Shown: piece by piece, positions 43,902-53,310 of the stretch
Layout: every line of letters starts with the position of its first letter
Position numbering within the stretch: the first letter of the stretch is position 1
DNA from: Alphaproteobacteria bacterium
GTDB lineage: Bacteria; Pseudomonadota; Alphaproteobacteria; Puniceispirillales; Puniceispirillaceae
NCBI GenBank assembly: GCA_016780775.1
Contig: JADHLI010000002.1
Coordinates: 62,001 to 126,000, forward strand
Length of the DNA: 64,000 bases
Direction: 5' to 3'
The notes under the pieces: generated by a model
Database searches by the model: none
What the model saw: the letters and a program-made list of their open reading frames with translations, nothing else
What the model was told of the DNA's origin: nothing
Translations under genes and position numbers: made by a program

Positions 43902-45737
43902 TTATGATGAGGAGACCTTAAATTGCTGGGCAGCAAGTTGCTGATACAAAGGGGAGCTTTCTATTAAGCTTTCATGTGTTCCAGTAGCTATAATCTGTCC
44001 CTTATCCATCAGCAAAATCTGGTCAGCATCCATAATAGTCGATAGCCGGTGTGCTATAACTAGGCTCGTGCGCCCCTGCATCAGCCGGGAAAGAGCGTTT
44101 TGAATAGCGGCCTCACTAACACTATCCAAAGCACTTGTAGCTTCATCTAGTAGCAGAATGTCGGGATTACGTAAAATTGCCCGCGCAATAGCGATACGCT
44201 GGCGCTGGCCACCTGAAAGACGCACTCCTTTTTCCCCTACTAGCGTGTCATAACCAAGGCTAAGCTCGCTAATAAAGCTATCTGCTTCTGCCTGTTTGGC
44301 GGCAATGATGATTTCCTCACGGCTAGCATCTGGGCGCGAGAACGCAATATTTTCAGCCAAACTGGCAGAAAATAAAACCGGGTCTTGGGGGACAATGGCA
44401 ATATGCTTACGAATATCGTCAAGCCGCATATCTGATAGTGGCACATCATTCAAAAAAATCTGGCCTGATTGTGGCTCATAAAACCCTAAAAGCAGGTGAA
44501 ATAGCGTAGATTTACCTGCCCCGCTAGGCCCCACAATGGCCAGTTTTCGGCCGCTTTTTGCGCTAAAATTTACATCAGAAATCGCCGGAGTTTCAAGCCG
44601 ACTTTGATAAGCAAAATGTACCGCACGAAACCTTATTTCAACACTGGTTTTATCGCCCCTACCCTGATTATCTGTTAGCTGGCGCGGACTGGCTGGGTCT
44701 GCACGGCGCAAGCGCTGGGCTAGGAGCTGTGTGATACGGTCGGCGGCACCGGCTGCGCGTTGTAGCTCGCCCCCCAACTCCGACAAGGTGCCCGTAGAAG
44801 AAGCAACAATAAAAGCATAAAAAACAAAGGCCGAAAGATCGCCAGCACTAATTTTACCTGCCAGCAAATCACGCCCCCCAACCCACAGGATAAGAGTAAC
44901 ACCGCTGATCATCATAAAGAATACAAAACCGGATAATACCGCACGCAAACGCACCCGTGATAACGCGGCATCGAGCGCGCCTTTTAAAGCGCTATCGAAC
45001 CTATTTTGCATCTGCGCTTCTTGGGCAAAAGCATGTACCGTGCGAATAGCTGATATCCCTTCTTCGGCTTCGGCAGATAATACACCAAGCCGTTCCTGGG
45101 CAATGCGTGAAGAAGCACGCATGCGGCGTGCTAGCACAATCAATGGAATAACCACTATCGGCACAACTATCGCTACCACCAGCGACATCCGCGCCGAAGC
45201 CAGAACCACTAATACCAGTCCGCCAAATAGCAAAATAACATTGCGCACCGCCATAGATAGGGTCGTTGCTAAGGTCGTCTGTACCACAGCGGTATCCGCA
45301 TTTAGCCGCGAGAGGATATCCCCTGTTCGGGCTGCTTCAAACCAGCTGGTGGGCAGATATAAAATATGAGCATAAATAGATTTTCTGATATCAGCCATCA
45401 CCTGTTCGGCAACCTGATTAATCAGCAAAATGCGCAAATAAGACCCCAGCCCAACTAACAAGGCAAGCCCCACAGCGACCATCACAGCTCTATCCAGCAT
45501 TGCTGCATCACCGCTGTTCAGACCCTTATCCACTAACCATGCTAGCCCTCGCCCCAAGGAAAGCAGAATAAAGGAAACGCTGATCAGAATCGCCGCTGCC
45601 AGCACCACCCGTCCACGATAAGGCCGAATAAAAGGCCAAAATGCTGCCAGCTCTGACAAAGCAGAAGGCGGAGTAGGTGCAACCTCACTTAGATCTATAT
45701 TTTCAGCGCGGTCCGTATTTTTGGGGATATTTTGCAT
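43902..45737 (-). CDS. ABC exporter, fused permease/ATPase (MsbA-related, TIGR02204-like)
   Basis: A half-transporter of about 611 aa. The N-terminal six-helix exporter domain (about residues 30-330) contains TSWFEAARTGDILSRLNADT and DLSAFVFYAFIVASSTGTLSELGGE. The ATPase domain has Walker [20 protein letters not shown], the Q-loop region, signature LSGGQRQRIAIARAIL and ILLLDEATSALD. It fits the alphaproteobacterial MsbA-like subgroup; the substrate is unknown, and it is probably lipid or drug-like. The ATG at 45737 has AGG eight bases upstream; a TTG seven codons earlier is possible. It is monocistronic, divergent from rpmE. Confidence 0.88.
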   Translation of the reverse strand: MQNIPKNTDRAENIDLSEVAPTPPSALSELAAFWPFIRPYRGRVVLAAAILISVSFILLSLGRGLAWLVDKGLNSGDAAMLDRAVMVAVGLALLVGLGSYLRILLINQVAEQVMADIRKSIYAHILYLPTSWFEAARTGDILSRLNADTAVVQTTLATTLSMAVRNVILLFGGLVLVVLASARMSLVVAIVVPIVVIPLIVLARRMRASSRIAQERLGVLSAEAEEGISAIRTVHAFAQEAQMQNRFDSALKGALDAALSRVRLRAVLSGFVFFMMISGVTLILWVGGRDLLAGKISAGDLSAFVFYAFIVASSTGTLSELGGELQRAAGAADRITQLLAQRLRRADPASPRQLTDNQGRGDKTSVEIRFRAVHFAYQSRLETPAISDVNFSAKSGRKLAIVGPSGAGKSTLFHLLLGFYEPQSGQIFLNDVPLSDMRLDDIRKHIAIVPQDPVLFSASLAENIAFSRPDASREEIIIAAKQAEADSFISELSLGYDTLVGEKGVRLSGGQRQRIAIARAILRNPDILLLDEATSALDSVSEAAIQNALSRLMQGRTSLVIAHRLSTIMDADQILLMDKGQIIATGTHESLIESSPLYQQLAAQQFKVSSS

Positions 45738-45841
45738 AAAATCAGCCTGTTTTGGCAACGTAACGTCTCAGCCCCTTTTTAACGCAATCTTTTGGGGTGT
45801 AAAGCGCCGTGATTTCAGTAGGGGCAAAAACAAATAAAAAC

Positions 45842-45870
45842 TTGCATTACCACCACTTTGATTGTATAGA
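45842..45870 (+). promoter_or_regulatory. Promoter of rpmE
   Basis: TTGCAT (45842-45847), a 17-bp spacer and TATAGA (45865-45870) form a good sigma-70 promoter about 100 bp upstream of rpmE. Confidence 0.65.
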
Positions 45871-45971
45871 CTGGCCTTCATTATCGTGATGAGTTTTTAG
45901 CCGCTTAGCTATTTTTAGCGCGCTAGCAAGAAAAAGAGACAGGGCAGGGTTAAGCTGTCAGGAGCAAAAAA

Positions 45972-46193
45972 ATGAAAAAAGATATCCATCCAGATTATCA
46001 TGAGATTACTTTGGTGATGACCGATGGGTCTGAGCGCAAGACACGCTCTACATGGGGCAAAGAAGGCGATGTGATGCGCTTGAGCGTCGATACGCTAAAT
46101 CACCCTGCATGGACTGGCCAGCAGCGCGTTCTTGCCGCAGAAGGTCAGGTAGCACGCTTTAATAAGCGTTTTGGTGGTCTGGGTAGCAAATAA
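45972..46193 (+). CDS. rpmE: 50S ribosomal protein L31
   Basis: L31 bridges the two ribosomal subunits. The 73-aa protein shows the family start [45 protein letters not shown], and the C-terminal [11 protein letters not shown]. It lacks the CxxC zinc-binding cysteines, so it is the zinc-independent form usual in alphaproteobacteria. AGGAGC lies upstream of the ATG. It is monocistronic, between a promoter at 45842 and a terminator at 46234. Confidence 0.96.
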   Translation: MKKDIHPDYHEITLVMTDGSERKTRSTWGKEGDVMRLSVDTLNHPAWTGQQRVLAAEGQVARFNKRFGGLGSK

Positions 46194-46233
46194 GCTGGAA
46201 CGCTAAATACCAAGATATGAATAAAGTATGAAT

Positions 46234-46260
46234 AAGGCAGGCATTAGCTTGCCTTTTTTT
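46234..46260 (+). terminator. Rho-independent terminator of rpmE
   Basis: AAGGCA and TGCCTT form a stem around a ten-base loop, followed by a run of T (46254-46260), about 40 bp after the rpmE stop. Confidence 0.8.
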
Positions 46261-46320
46261 ATGCAAGCTGCCCCAAACATTAAGGGCAATTAGGGTGATT
46301 GACGCGCACGCGCTTGCCCA

Positions 46321-46351
46321 CCCTTGAAATGACAAACTAGCCTTCCCATCT
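46321..46351 (+). promoter_or_regulatory. Sigma-32 (RpoH) promoter of hsp20
   Basis: CCCTTGAAA (46321-46329), a 15-bp spacer and CCCATCT (46345-46351) agree closely with the heat-shock consensus CCCTTGAA / CCCATNT. Transcription would start near 46358, leaving a 5' UTR of about 190 nt that contains the thermometer element. Confidence 0.8.
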
Positions 46352-46450
46352 GTGGAATAAGAGGCAGAAAAACCATCAAGCGATGGGCGGGAATGGCTTT
46401 TAGCATCCCCTTACACGCATTTAAATTTGGTTTTAGCCTTGCTAGACGCC

Positions 46451-46546
46451 GCGCATCTCTTGCCGCTAATGGAAGAGGCGCTCGGTATGAAAATGCTGGT
46501 TTGAAAATACCAGTATCATTATCTTGCTTTTATTAAGGAGACTACA
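46451..46546 (+). ncRNA. ROSE-like RNA thermometer in the hsp20 5' UTR
   Basis: Three hairpins stand in a row before the start codon. GCGC-CTCTT pairs with AAGAG-GCGC (46451-46481, 2-nt bulge). ATGCTGGT pairs with ACCAGTAT (46493-46516). In the last, UCUUGCU (46522-46528) faces AAGGAGA (46535-46541). It contains the ROSE hallmark UYGCU opposite the Shine-Dalgarno AGGA, with the G-G opposition and weak pairs that melt on heating. ROSE elements are established for small heat-shock genes in rhizobia and other proteobacteria. The assignment here is by motif and layout. Confidence 0.75.
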
Positions 46547-47017
46547 ATGACACAGTTTGATTTAACCCCGTTTTATCGCAGCGCTATCGGACTAGACCGT
46601 ATGGCAAGCTTGTTTGACAGCCTGACAGAAAGCGCGCAATCACAGCAACCTAACTGGCCACCCTATAATATTGAAAAAGAAGGCGAGGCCAATTACCGTA
46701 TCACTATGGCCGTGGCTGGTTTTTCTGAGGCAGACCTCGATATTACCTTGCATGAAAATATGCTAATTGTTGCTGGTCAGACAGATGAAAATGCCAAATC
46801 TGAAACCAGTGAGTATTTATATCGCGGTATTGCTGCCCGCCAATTTGAGCGGCGCTTTCAGCTTGCCGATTTCATCAAGATTAAATCTGCTGACCTCAAA
46901 GATGGACTGCTGCATATCAATCTGGTGCGCGAGATTCCAGAGACAATGAAACCGCGCAAGATTGAAATTAACCAAAGCGCAAATCTGATGGATTTGAAAA
47001 AGAAAAAACGGGCGTAA
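46547..47017 (+). CDS. Small heat-shock protein, Hsp20/IbpA family
   Basis: A 156-aa alpha-crystallin-domain chaperone that holds unfolding proteins for refolding. It has the IbpA-type N-terminus (FDLTPFYRSAIGLDRMASLFD) and YNIEKEGEANYRITMAVAGFSEADLDITL. The later part of the fold contains EYLYRGIAARQFERRFQLADFI and LKDGLLHINLVREIPE. A conserved C-terminal I-x-I-like motif is seen as KIEINQ. AAGGAG lies six bases upstream, inside the proposed thermometer. Control appears doubled, by a sigma-32 promoter and a ROSE-like element. A strong terminator follows at 47051. Confidence 0.94.
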   Translation: MTQFDLTPFYRSAIGLDRMASLFDSLTESAQSQQPNWPPYNIEKEGEANYRITMAVAGFSEADLDITLHENMLIVAGQTDENAKSETSEYLYRGIAARQFERRFQLADFIKIKSADLKDGLLHINLVREIPETMKPRKIEINQSANLMDLKKKKRA

Positions 47018-47050
47018 ATTTGCCTCATTTTTTCTAATCGGAAAATATTA

Positions 47051-47095
47051 AAGCCCCAGCTAGGCTGAATTAAACAGATAGCTGGGGCCTTTTAT
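47051..47095 (+). terminator. Strong terminator after hsp20
   Basis: AAGCCCCAGCTA and TAGCTGGGGC pair over ten bases around a 16-nt loop and are followed by CTTTTAT. The stem is flanked by A on the left and T on the right, so it could also act on minus-strand transcripts arriving from ppdK, whose stop is at 47270. Confidence 0.85.
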
Positions 47096-47269
47096 AATGG
47101 TAATAAGATACTGGCTATAATTTACAAAATATCGGCAAATGGTTCTGTGATGAAATTATCTGCTGGATAAGATACAGCTTCAATGGGCGATATTTGCAGG
47201 AGCTACCGCTTCCCTTTAGCTCAAGGCTGTTGGTTTCTATCTATTTAAAAGAAACTGAGCTTTTTTTGC

Positions 47270-49933
47270 TTACTCTTTTTCTGCAAGTGCCGCCTGTGCA
47301 GCAGCAAGGCGGGCAATAGGAACCCTGAAAGGCGAGCAGGAAACATAATCCAGACCTACGCTTTCACAGAAATGGATAGATTTAGGATCGCCGCCATGCT
47401 CCCCGCAAATGCCTAGTTTGATATCAGCACGCGTTTTACGGCCGCCCTCTGCGCCCATCTTCACCAATTTACCAACACCTTCAACATCAATAGAGACGAA
47501 TGGATCTGTATGGTAAATGCCCTGCTCTTCATAAGCATGCATAAAATTAGCAGCATCGTCACGGCTGATACCAAGGGCAGTTTGCGTTAAATCATTGGTA
47601 CCGAAAGAGAAAAACTCTGCTGCTTCGCCTAGCTGGTCTGCGCAAATTGCCGCCCGTGGCAATTCCACCATTGTACCCACTAGATATTCGATTTTTTGCC
47701 CGCTTTCAGAAAATACCTCTGCAGCTACACCGTCAATAATATCACGGCAGATTTCAATTTCTTTGGCTGTGCCCGCTAGCGGTACCATTATCTCTGGTAT
47801 TGGGGCGGGCCCTGATGCAGCCACTTCTATAGCCGCTTCGAAAATGGCTCTCGCCTGCATCGCACAAATCTCTGGATAGGTAATAGCAAGGCGGCAGCCA
47901 CGATGGCCTAGCATCGGGTTACTCTCCTTCAGGCGAAGCGCACGCTGACGTGCCAGCTCCACCGATACGCCTGTTGCCTTTGCCACCTCGGCTAGTTCCT
48001 CATCACTATGCGGCAAAAACTCATGCAATGGCGGGTCTAGCAGGCGGATAGTAACCGGCAGGCCAGCCATAATAGAAAAGAGTTCGGCAAAATCGCGCTT
48101 TTGCATCGGCAACAGGATATCCAAGGCCTGCTTACGTCCACTTTCTTCAACCGCCATAATCATCTGGCGCATGGGCACAATTCTATCTTCATCAAAAAAC
48201 ATATGTTCGGTGCGGCACAGCCCGATACCTTCGGCACCAAACTCGCGTGCCGTGCGGGCGTCTGCCGGCGTTTCAGCGTTGGTGCGTACACGCATACGCC
48301 GTAGCTTATCTGCCCAGCCCATCACAGTTTCAAAACTACCAGAAAGCTGCGGCTGAATTTTATCAATTTCGCCGTTATAGATTTCGCCAACACTGCCATC
48401 AATCGTAATGATGTCGCCGTCCTTTAATTGGGTTTCCCCAATATGCACCACCCCGCTTTGTAAATCGATACGCACATCCCCTGCACCAGACACACAGGCT
48501 CTGCCCATACCTCTGGCGACCACTGCCGCATGGCTGGTCATCCCGCCTCGTGCGGTTAGAACACCTGCGGCGGCATGCATGCCGTGGATATCTTCAGGGC
48601 TGGTTTCCACCCGAACTAAAATCACCTGCTCACCAGCAGCGGCACGCGCTTCGGCTTGGTCTGCGGTTAACACAATCTTGCCAGACGCAGCACCTGGAGA
48701 AGCAGGCAGACCCCGAGCAAGACAGACCCGTTCAGCATTTGGATCAAGAGTAGGATGCAAGAGCTGATCCAGCGATGAAGGGTCAATACGTGAAACCGCC
48801 TGTTCTTGCGTAATGAGCCCTTCTGCTGCCATATCAACTGCGATTTTCAACGCCGCCTCAGCAGTTCGTTTCCCAGCTCTAGTTTGCAGCATATATAGCT
48901 TGTTTTTCTCTACCGTGAATTCTAGATCCTGCATATCCCCGTAATGGGTCTCGAGGCGGGTGCGCACCGCATCTAGCTGGGCAAACACCTGTGGCATTTC
49001 TTCTTCAAGGGAATTTCCGTCCACCCCACCATCGATACGCGCACGGGTAGTAAGCGGCAGCGGTGTGCGAATACCAGCTACCACATCCTCGCCTTGGGCA
49101 TTCACCAGAAACTCACCATAAAACAGATTCTCACCGTTCGATGGATTACGGGTAAAAGCAACACCAGTTGCGCAATCATCGCCCATATTTCCAAAGACCA
49201 TCGCTTGAATATTAACCGCTGTTCCCCACGCGGCAGGAATATCGTTTAGCTTACGATAGGTAATAGCACGGTTATTCATCCAGCTAGCGAACACCGCCCC
49301 TACTGCGCCCCAAAGCTGTGCCATCGGATCTTGAGGGAACGCTTCACCAGCTTCTTCTAGGACTAACTGCTTATAGCTTTCTGTTAGGGTTTGCAAAGCT
49401 GCTGCGCTAAGGTCTGTGTCCTGAAACGCACCTTCGGCCATTTTTAAATCATCCAGTAAATCTTCAAATAACCCGTGGTCAACATCCATTACCACATCGC
49501 CATACATCTGGATAAAGCGGCGATAGCTGTCATAAACAAAACGAGCATCACCTGTGGCAGCAGCCATACCGGCAGCTGTTTTATCGTTTAGACCAAGATT
49601 AAGAACTGTGTCCATCATGCCCGGCATAGACGCACGCGCGCCTGAGCGCACGGATACCAATAAAGGGTTTTGTGCATCCCCAAATAGACGCCCTGTCTCT
49701 GCCTCAATGTTTTTTAAAGCGGCAGACACCTCATCGCGCAAGGTCTCTGGATAGCTGTTTTCATGATCGTAATAATAGGTGCAAACCTCTGTAGTAATGG
49801 TGAAGCCCGGGGGGACCGGCAGTCCAATAGAGGACATCTCAGCCAAATTAGCCCCTTTCCCGCCTAAAAGGTTGCGCATACTCGCATCGCCGTCACACTT
49901 ATCGGCACCAAATAAATAAACCCATTTTGACAT
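47270..49933 (-). CDS. ppdK: Pyruvate, phosphate dikinase
   Basis: PPDK interconverts pyruvate + ATP + phosphate and PEP + AMP + diphosphate, a reversible step between glycolysis and gluconeogenesis. The 887-aa protein has the N-terminal ATP-grasp domain (GGKGANLAEMSSIGLPVPPGF and GSGARASMPGMMDTVLNLGLN-type blocks). The central phosphohistidine is in GGMTSHAAVVARGMGR. The C-terminal PEP-binding barrel has GIGLCRTEHMFFDEDR and the catalytic Cys in GICGEHGGDPKSI. The ATG has AAGG upstream. It follows glyS by 60 bp, as in many alphaproteobacteria. Confidence 0.97.
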   Translation of the reverse strand: MSKWVYLFGADKCDGDASMRNLLGGKGANLAEMSSIGLPVPPGFTITTEVCTYYYDHENSYPETLRDEVSAALKNIEAETGRLFGDAQNPLLVSVRSGARASMPGMMDTVLNLGLNDKTAAGMAAATGDARFVYDSYRRFIQMYGDVVMDVDHGLFEDLLDDLKMAEGAFQDTDLSAAALQTLTESYKQLVLEEAGEAFPQDPMAQLWGAVGAVFASWMNNRAITYRKLNDIPAAWGTAVNIQAMVFGNMGDDCATGVAFTRNPSNGENLFYGEFLVNAQGEDVVAGIRTPLPLTTRARIDGGVDGNSLEEEMPQVFAQLDAVRTRLETHYGDMQDLEFTVEKNKLYMLQTRAGKRTAEAALKIAVDMAAEGLITQEQAVSRIDPSSLDQLLHPTLDPNAERVCLARGLPASPGAASGKIVLTADQAEARAAAGEQVILVRVETSPEDIHGMHAAAGVLTARGGMTSHAAVVARGMGRACVSGAGDVRIDLQSGVVHIGETQLKDGDIITIDGSVGEIYNGEIDKIQPQLSGSFETVMGWADKLRRMRVRTNAETPADARTAREFGAEGIGLCRTEHMFFDEDRIVPMRQMIMAVEESGRKQALDILLPMQKRDFAELFSIMAGLPVTIRLLDPPLHEFLPHSDEELAEVAKATGVSVELARQRALRLKESNPMLGHRGCRLAITYPEICAMQARAIFEAAIEVAASGPAPIPEIMVPLAGTAKEIEICRDIIDGVAAEVFSESGQKIEYLVGTMVELPRAAICADQLGEAAEFFSFGTNDLTQTALGISRDDAANFMHAYEEQGIYHTDPFVSIDVEGVGKLVKMGAEGGRKTRADIKLGICGEHGGDPKSIHFCESVGLDYVSCSPFRVPIARLAAAQAALAEKE

Positions 49934-49993
49934 TGGTTAACCTTGCTCCTATTTGATGGTCCTACCCATTAAAAAATGCTCCCAGCCAGTCTT

Positions 49994-52069
49994 TTAAGAC
50001 CCCTCCAGCAGGCCAAAATCTGCTATCTCATACATCGCCCCACGTATACGGGCCAGCAAGGCTAGCCGGTTAAGGCGAATAGTCTCATCCTCACTATTAA
50101 CAACAACATTATCAAAAAACTGGTTAATCGGCTCTGCAAGACCAGCCAGTGCTTTAATCGCATCTTCAATGCCCGCAAGACTGGAAACCGATAACTCTGG
50201 CAAATTCGTTACCGCGTCATATAGCGCTTTTTCTTCACTTGTCGAGAGGCTCGATGCTACAAGCTTATCGCTGATGGCAGATTTTTTTTCCTCTGCCTCA
50301 AGGATGGAAGCCACCCGCCGCCACCCTGCCCGAAGCCCTTGCCCCGCATCCGTTGATAAAAATCCATCTAAGGCGGCCGTCAGGCGGCATAATAAGCGAA
50401 CATCTCCGCATCTGCCTGCCTCAACCTTGGCTAGTACCGCAGCGATAACATCATGGCCATAGCCCCTATCGCGCAACCTAACGCGCAAGCGCTCCAAAAT
50501 GAAACTAGGCAGCTCTGTATCTGCGCTATCAAAGCCATGCAATTTCGCAGCGCTAGCCAATATTGCATCCAGATCTAGGCTAAGGTCAGCTTCATCTATC
50601 ATCCGCAAAACACCCAAGGCAGCACGGCGCAAAGCAAAAGGATCCCGCGATCCGGTTGGCTTTTGGTTTATCCCAAAGAACCCCGTTAGCGTGTCTATCT
50701 TATCAGCAAGGGAAACAGTTAGCCCTTCTTTCGTTTCTGGCAAGCTATCGTTTGGACCTTGCGGGCGATAATGCTGGGCAATAGCACTGGCAACACTGTC
50801 CTTCTCACCGCCATGGCGCGCATAATACCCCCCCATGATACCTTGCAGCTCTGGAAACTCGCCTACCATATCTGACACCAGATCAGCCTTGGCAAGCATC
50901 GCTGCTCTTGCTGCCAACACGCTATCTGCATCGTCTATCTGCTCGGCAATAATAGTGGCCAGCTTGGTCATACGCTTGGCTTTATCGCCAACACTGCCAA
51001 GCCCTTCATAAAAGGTTATTTGCGAAAGTCCCTCTGCCATTTCAGGCAATGGCCTAGCCCTGTCTTGGTCCCAGAAAAAACGAGCATCAGACAAGCGCGC
51101 ACGCAAAACTCGCTCATTACCATTGGCAATCAGCGCATCGATTTTTGCATCTGCCTTACGATTTGCAACCGTCATAAAATAGGGAGCAAGCTTGTCTGGG
51201 CTACCATCATCACTCAGGGCAAAGAATTTTTGATGCACGCGCATAGAAGTTACAAGGATCTCAGGCGGCAGCTCCATGAAAACATCGTCAATCTGACCAA
51301 GAATAACTTGTGGCCATTCGACCAGCCCATTTGTTTCTGCCAATAGCCCGTCATCACGCACTGGCTTCAAGCCTTTGGTTGCGGCACGTGCCTCAAGCTG
51401 GCTTTTAATTTCATCCATTCGCTCTTTGTGGTCGACCAACACAAAGCCCTTGCGCATATCACTCAAATAGCTGTCAAAATCTGACAGGGCAATTGTATCA
51501 GGCGCATGGAAAGGATGGCTTTGTGCATGCTGGCCAAAATCAATCTTCATATCCCCGCCAAGCGCGATAGCCCCCTTAATAGGTTTGCCATCTACCAACA
51601 GATTAACAGAGCGCAAAGGACGTACCCAGCTCATCCGGCTCGTTGCCCATCTCTGGCTTTTTGGCCACGGAAATTCTGCTAGCACTTTTTGCGCTAATTC
51701 TGGCAGGCAGTCCGCCAAAACAGCACCTTTCTCGGTGGTTCTAGCAAACAAGAAAGTCCCTTTTTCAGTCGCTTCTTCGCTCAGCGCCTCACGCGGCAGG
51801 CCAACAGACTGGCAAAATCCGTCTATGGCTTTATCTGGGGCGTCACTGCGCGGACCGCGCCGCTCAATAATCGCATCTTGCAAGCTAAGCGCAAGACCAT
51901 TTATCTCTACAGCCATATGGCGCGGACTAATGGCTGTACGTCCAGCTATGGCGGCAAAACCAAGAGCTACAAGCTGCTCAACAAATAATTTCTGCAAATC
52001 AAAGATTGCTTTTTTCTGGAGCCGCGCCGGAATTTCCTCGCAGCCAATTTCAATAAATAAAACGGCCAT
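49994..52069 (-). CDS. glyS: Glycyl-tRNA synthetase beta subunit
   Basis: GlyS is the tRNA-binding subunit of the heterotetrameric bacterial glycyl-tRNA synthetase. The 691-aa protein has the family start LFIEIGCEEIPARLQKKA, SPRHMAVEI, RRGPRSDAPDKAIDGF, FPKSQRW-like PWPKSQRWATS, the HD-like segment KADLVSDMVGEFPELQGIMGGYYARH, and KPTGSRDPFALRRAALG. The C-terminal DALR-like domain ends FFDNVVVNSEDETIRLNRLALLARI. It starts 3 bp after glyQ, whose last codons supply GGAGAAAG. Confidence 0.97.
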   Translation of the reverse strand: MAVLFIEIGCEEIPARLQKKAIFDLQKLFVEQLVALGFAAIAGRTAISPRHMAVEINGLALSLQDAIIERRGPRSDAPDKAIDGFCQSVGLPREALSEEATEKGTFLFARTTEKGAVLADCLPELAQKVLAEFPWPKSQRWATSRMSWVRPLRSVNLLVDGKPIKGAIALGGDMKIDFGQHAQSHPFHAPDTIALSDFDSYLSDMRKGFVLVDHKERMDEIKSQLEARAATKGLKPVRDDGLLAETNGLVEWPQVILGQIDDVFMELPPEILVTSMRVHQKFFALSDDGSPDKLAPYFMTVANRKADAKIDALIANGNERVLRARLSDARFFWDQDRARPLPEMAEGLSQITFYEGLGSVGDKAKRMTKLATIIAEQIDDADSVLAARAAMLAKADLVSDMVGEFPELQGIMGGYYARHGGEKDSVASAIAQHYRPQGPNDSLPETKEGLTVSLADKIDTLTGFFGINQKPTGSRDPFALRRAALGVLRMIDEADLSLDLDAILASAAKLHGFDSADTELPSFILERLRVRLRDRGYGHDVIAAVLAKVEAGRCGDVRLLCRLTAALDGFLSTDAGQGLRAGWRRVASILEAEEKKSAISDKLVASSLSTSEEKALYDAVTNLPELSVSSLAGIEDAIKALAGLAEPINQFFDNVVVNSEDETIRLNRLALLARIRGAMYEIADFGLLEGS

Positions 52070-52072
52070 CTT

Positions 52073-52948
52073 TTAAACTTTCTCCGGCATACCGACCCAA
52101 GTCTCGCAACAGCCTTTGGCAAGGGTACGCACCCGCCCAATATAAGCCTGTCTTTCAGATACAGAGATTACCCCTCTCGCATCCAGCAGGTTAAATAAAT
52201 GGCTAGCTTTCATGCATTGGTCATAGGCTGGCAGTGCCAGACCTGCATCTAGCAGGTGTTTACATTCTGTCTCACAATCTTTGAAATGCTGAAACAGGCG
52301 GCTCGTTTCGGCAATTTCGAAATTCCATTTTGAGAACTCAACCTCAGCGCGGTGGAAAATATCACCATAATTTTTACCACCTTTTTCCGCGGGCACACCG
52401 TCCCAGTCTAGCTGATAGACATTATCAACGCCTTGGATAAACATTGCCAGCCGTTCTAAGCCATAGGTTAGCTCTAGCGGCACAGGGTTACATTCTAAAC
52501 CACCAACCTGCTGGAAATAGGTAAACTGCGAAATTTCCATCCCATCGCACCATACCTCCCAGCCAAGACCCCATGCCCCCAAAGTTGGACTTTCCCAGTC
52601 ATCTTCAACAAAACGGATATCATGGGCATAGACATCTAGACCAATAGCACTCAGCGAGCCTAAATACAGCTCTTGGCTATTCGCGGGCGATGGTTTCATA
52701 ATCGTTTGAAATTGATAGTAATGTTGCAGCCGGTTGGGATTTTCGCCATAGCGGCCATCTGTTGGACGGCGCGAGGGCTGCACATAAGCTGCATTCCAGA
52801 CATCATCTGGCCCAAGCGAGCGCAAGGTGGTAGCGGGGTGAAAGGTGCCGGCGCCTACTTCCATGTCATAAGGTTGCAGGATAACACAGCCCTGTTCTGC
52901 CCAATAACGTTGCAGATTAAGGATGATAGATTGAAAATCGGTGCGCAT
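52073..52948 (-). CDS. glyQ: Glycyl-tRNA synthetase alpha subunit
   Basis: GlyQ is the catalytic class II subunit that makes glycyl-adenylate. The 291-aa protein has [67 protein letters not shown], and [20 protein letters not shown], which is the usual uninterrupted pattern. The ATG at 52948 has no good Shine-Dalgarno. glyS follows 3 bp downstream, forming glyQ-glyS-ppdK. A 109-bp gap separates it from the zinc-ribbon gene upstream. Confidence 0.97.
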   Translation of the reverse strand: MRTDFQSIILNLQRYWAEQGCVILQPYDMEVGAGTFHPATTLRSLGPDDVWNAAYVQPSRRPTDGRYGENPNRLQHYYQFQTIMKPSPANSQELYLGSLSAIGLDVYAHDIRFVEDDWESPTLGAWGLGWEVWCDGMEISQFTYFQQVGGLECNPVPLELTYGLERLAMFIQGVDNVYQLDWDGVPAEKGGKNYGDIFHRAEVEFSKWNFEIAETSRLFQHFKDCETECKHLLDAGLALPAYDQCMKASHLFNLLDARGVISVSERQAYIGRVRTLAKGCCETWVGMPEKV

Positions 52949-53057
52949 GAAAAATCAGAGCCAAACTATGATGATGCGCATGCCAGCTGACGGGTTAAAG
53001 ATGCTGAAGCCACATCGCAAAAAGATGTCGGCAGACTAGCCAGAGATGGGCAAAAAA

Positions 53058-53291
53058 TCAACTACGAAGCGGACAGTTTTTGTCCGCGCACCCGCCCTTA
53101 GGGACAAATTTATGACAGTGCGAACATTCCGCAACATCTACCGCCTGCTGGCCAGCATGAGTATCAGTGCTGTCATTTGGCTTATTTTTATTGTCTTTTG
53201 GCAGGTTTTGCCTGCGTTCCAGTAATTTGAACACCATCCACACAATCCATAAAATGGCAAGCAGACCGATAATTTTTGCTGGTGAAAACAT
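53058..53291 (-). CDS. Small membrane protein with C-terminal zinc ribbon
   Basis: A 77-aa protein with one N-terminal membrane helix (IIGLLAILWIVWMVFKLL), a polar linker, and a C-terminal metal site: CSHCHKFVPKGGCADKNC supplies four cysteines spaced CxxC and CxxxxC. It resembles the PP0621 family and similar small proteins that lie between glyQ and the S49 peptidase gene in Rhodospirillales. The function is unknown. It follows sppA by 19 bp on the same strand. No clear Shine-Dalgarno is visible. Confidence 0.78.
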   Translation of the reverse strand: MFSPAKIIGLLAILWIVWMVFKLLERRQNLPKDNKNKPNDSTDTHAGQQAVDVAECSHCHKFVPKGGCADKNCPLRS

Positions 53292-53310
53292 TTAACTACG
53301 CGGCCCCATG

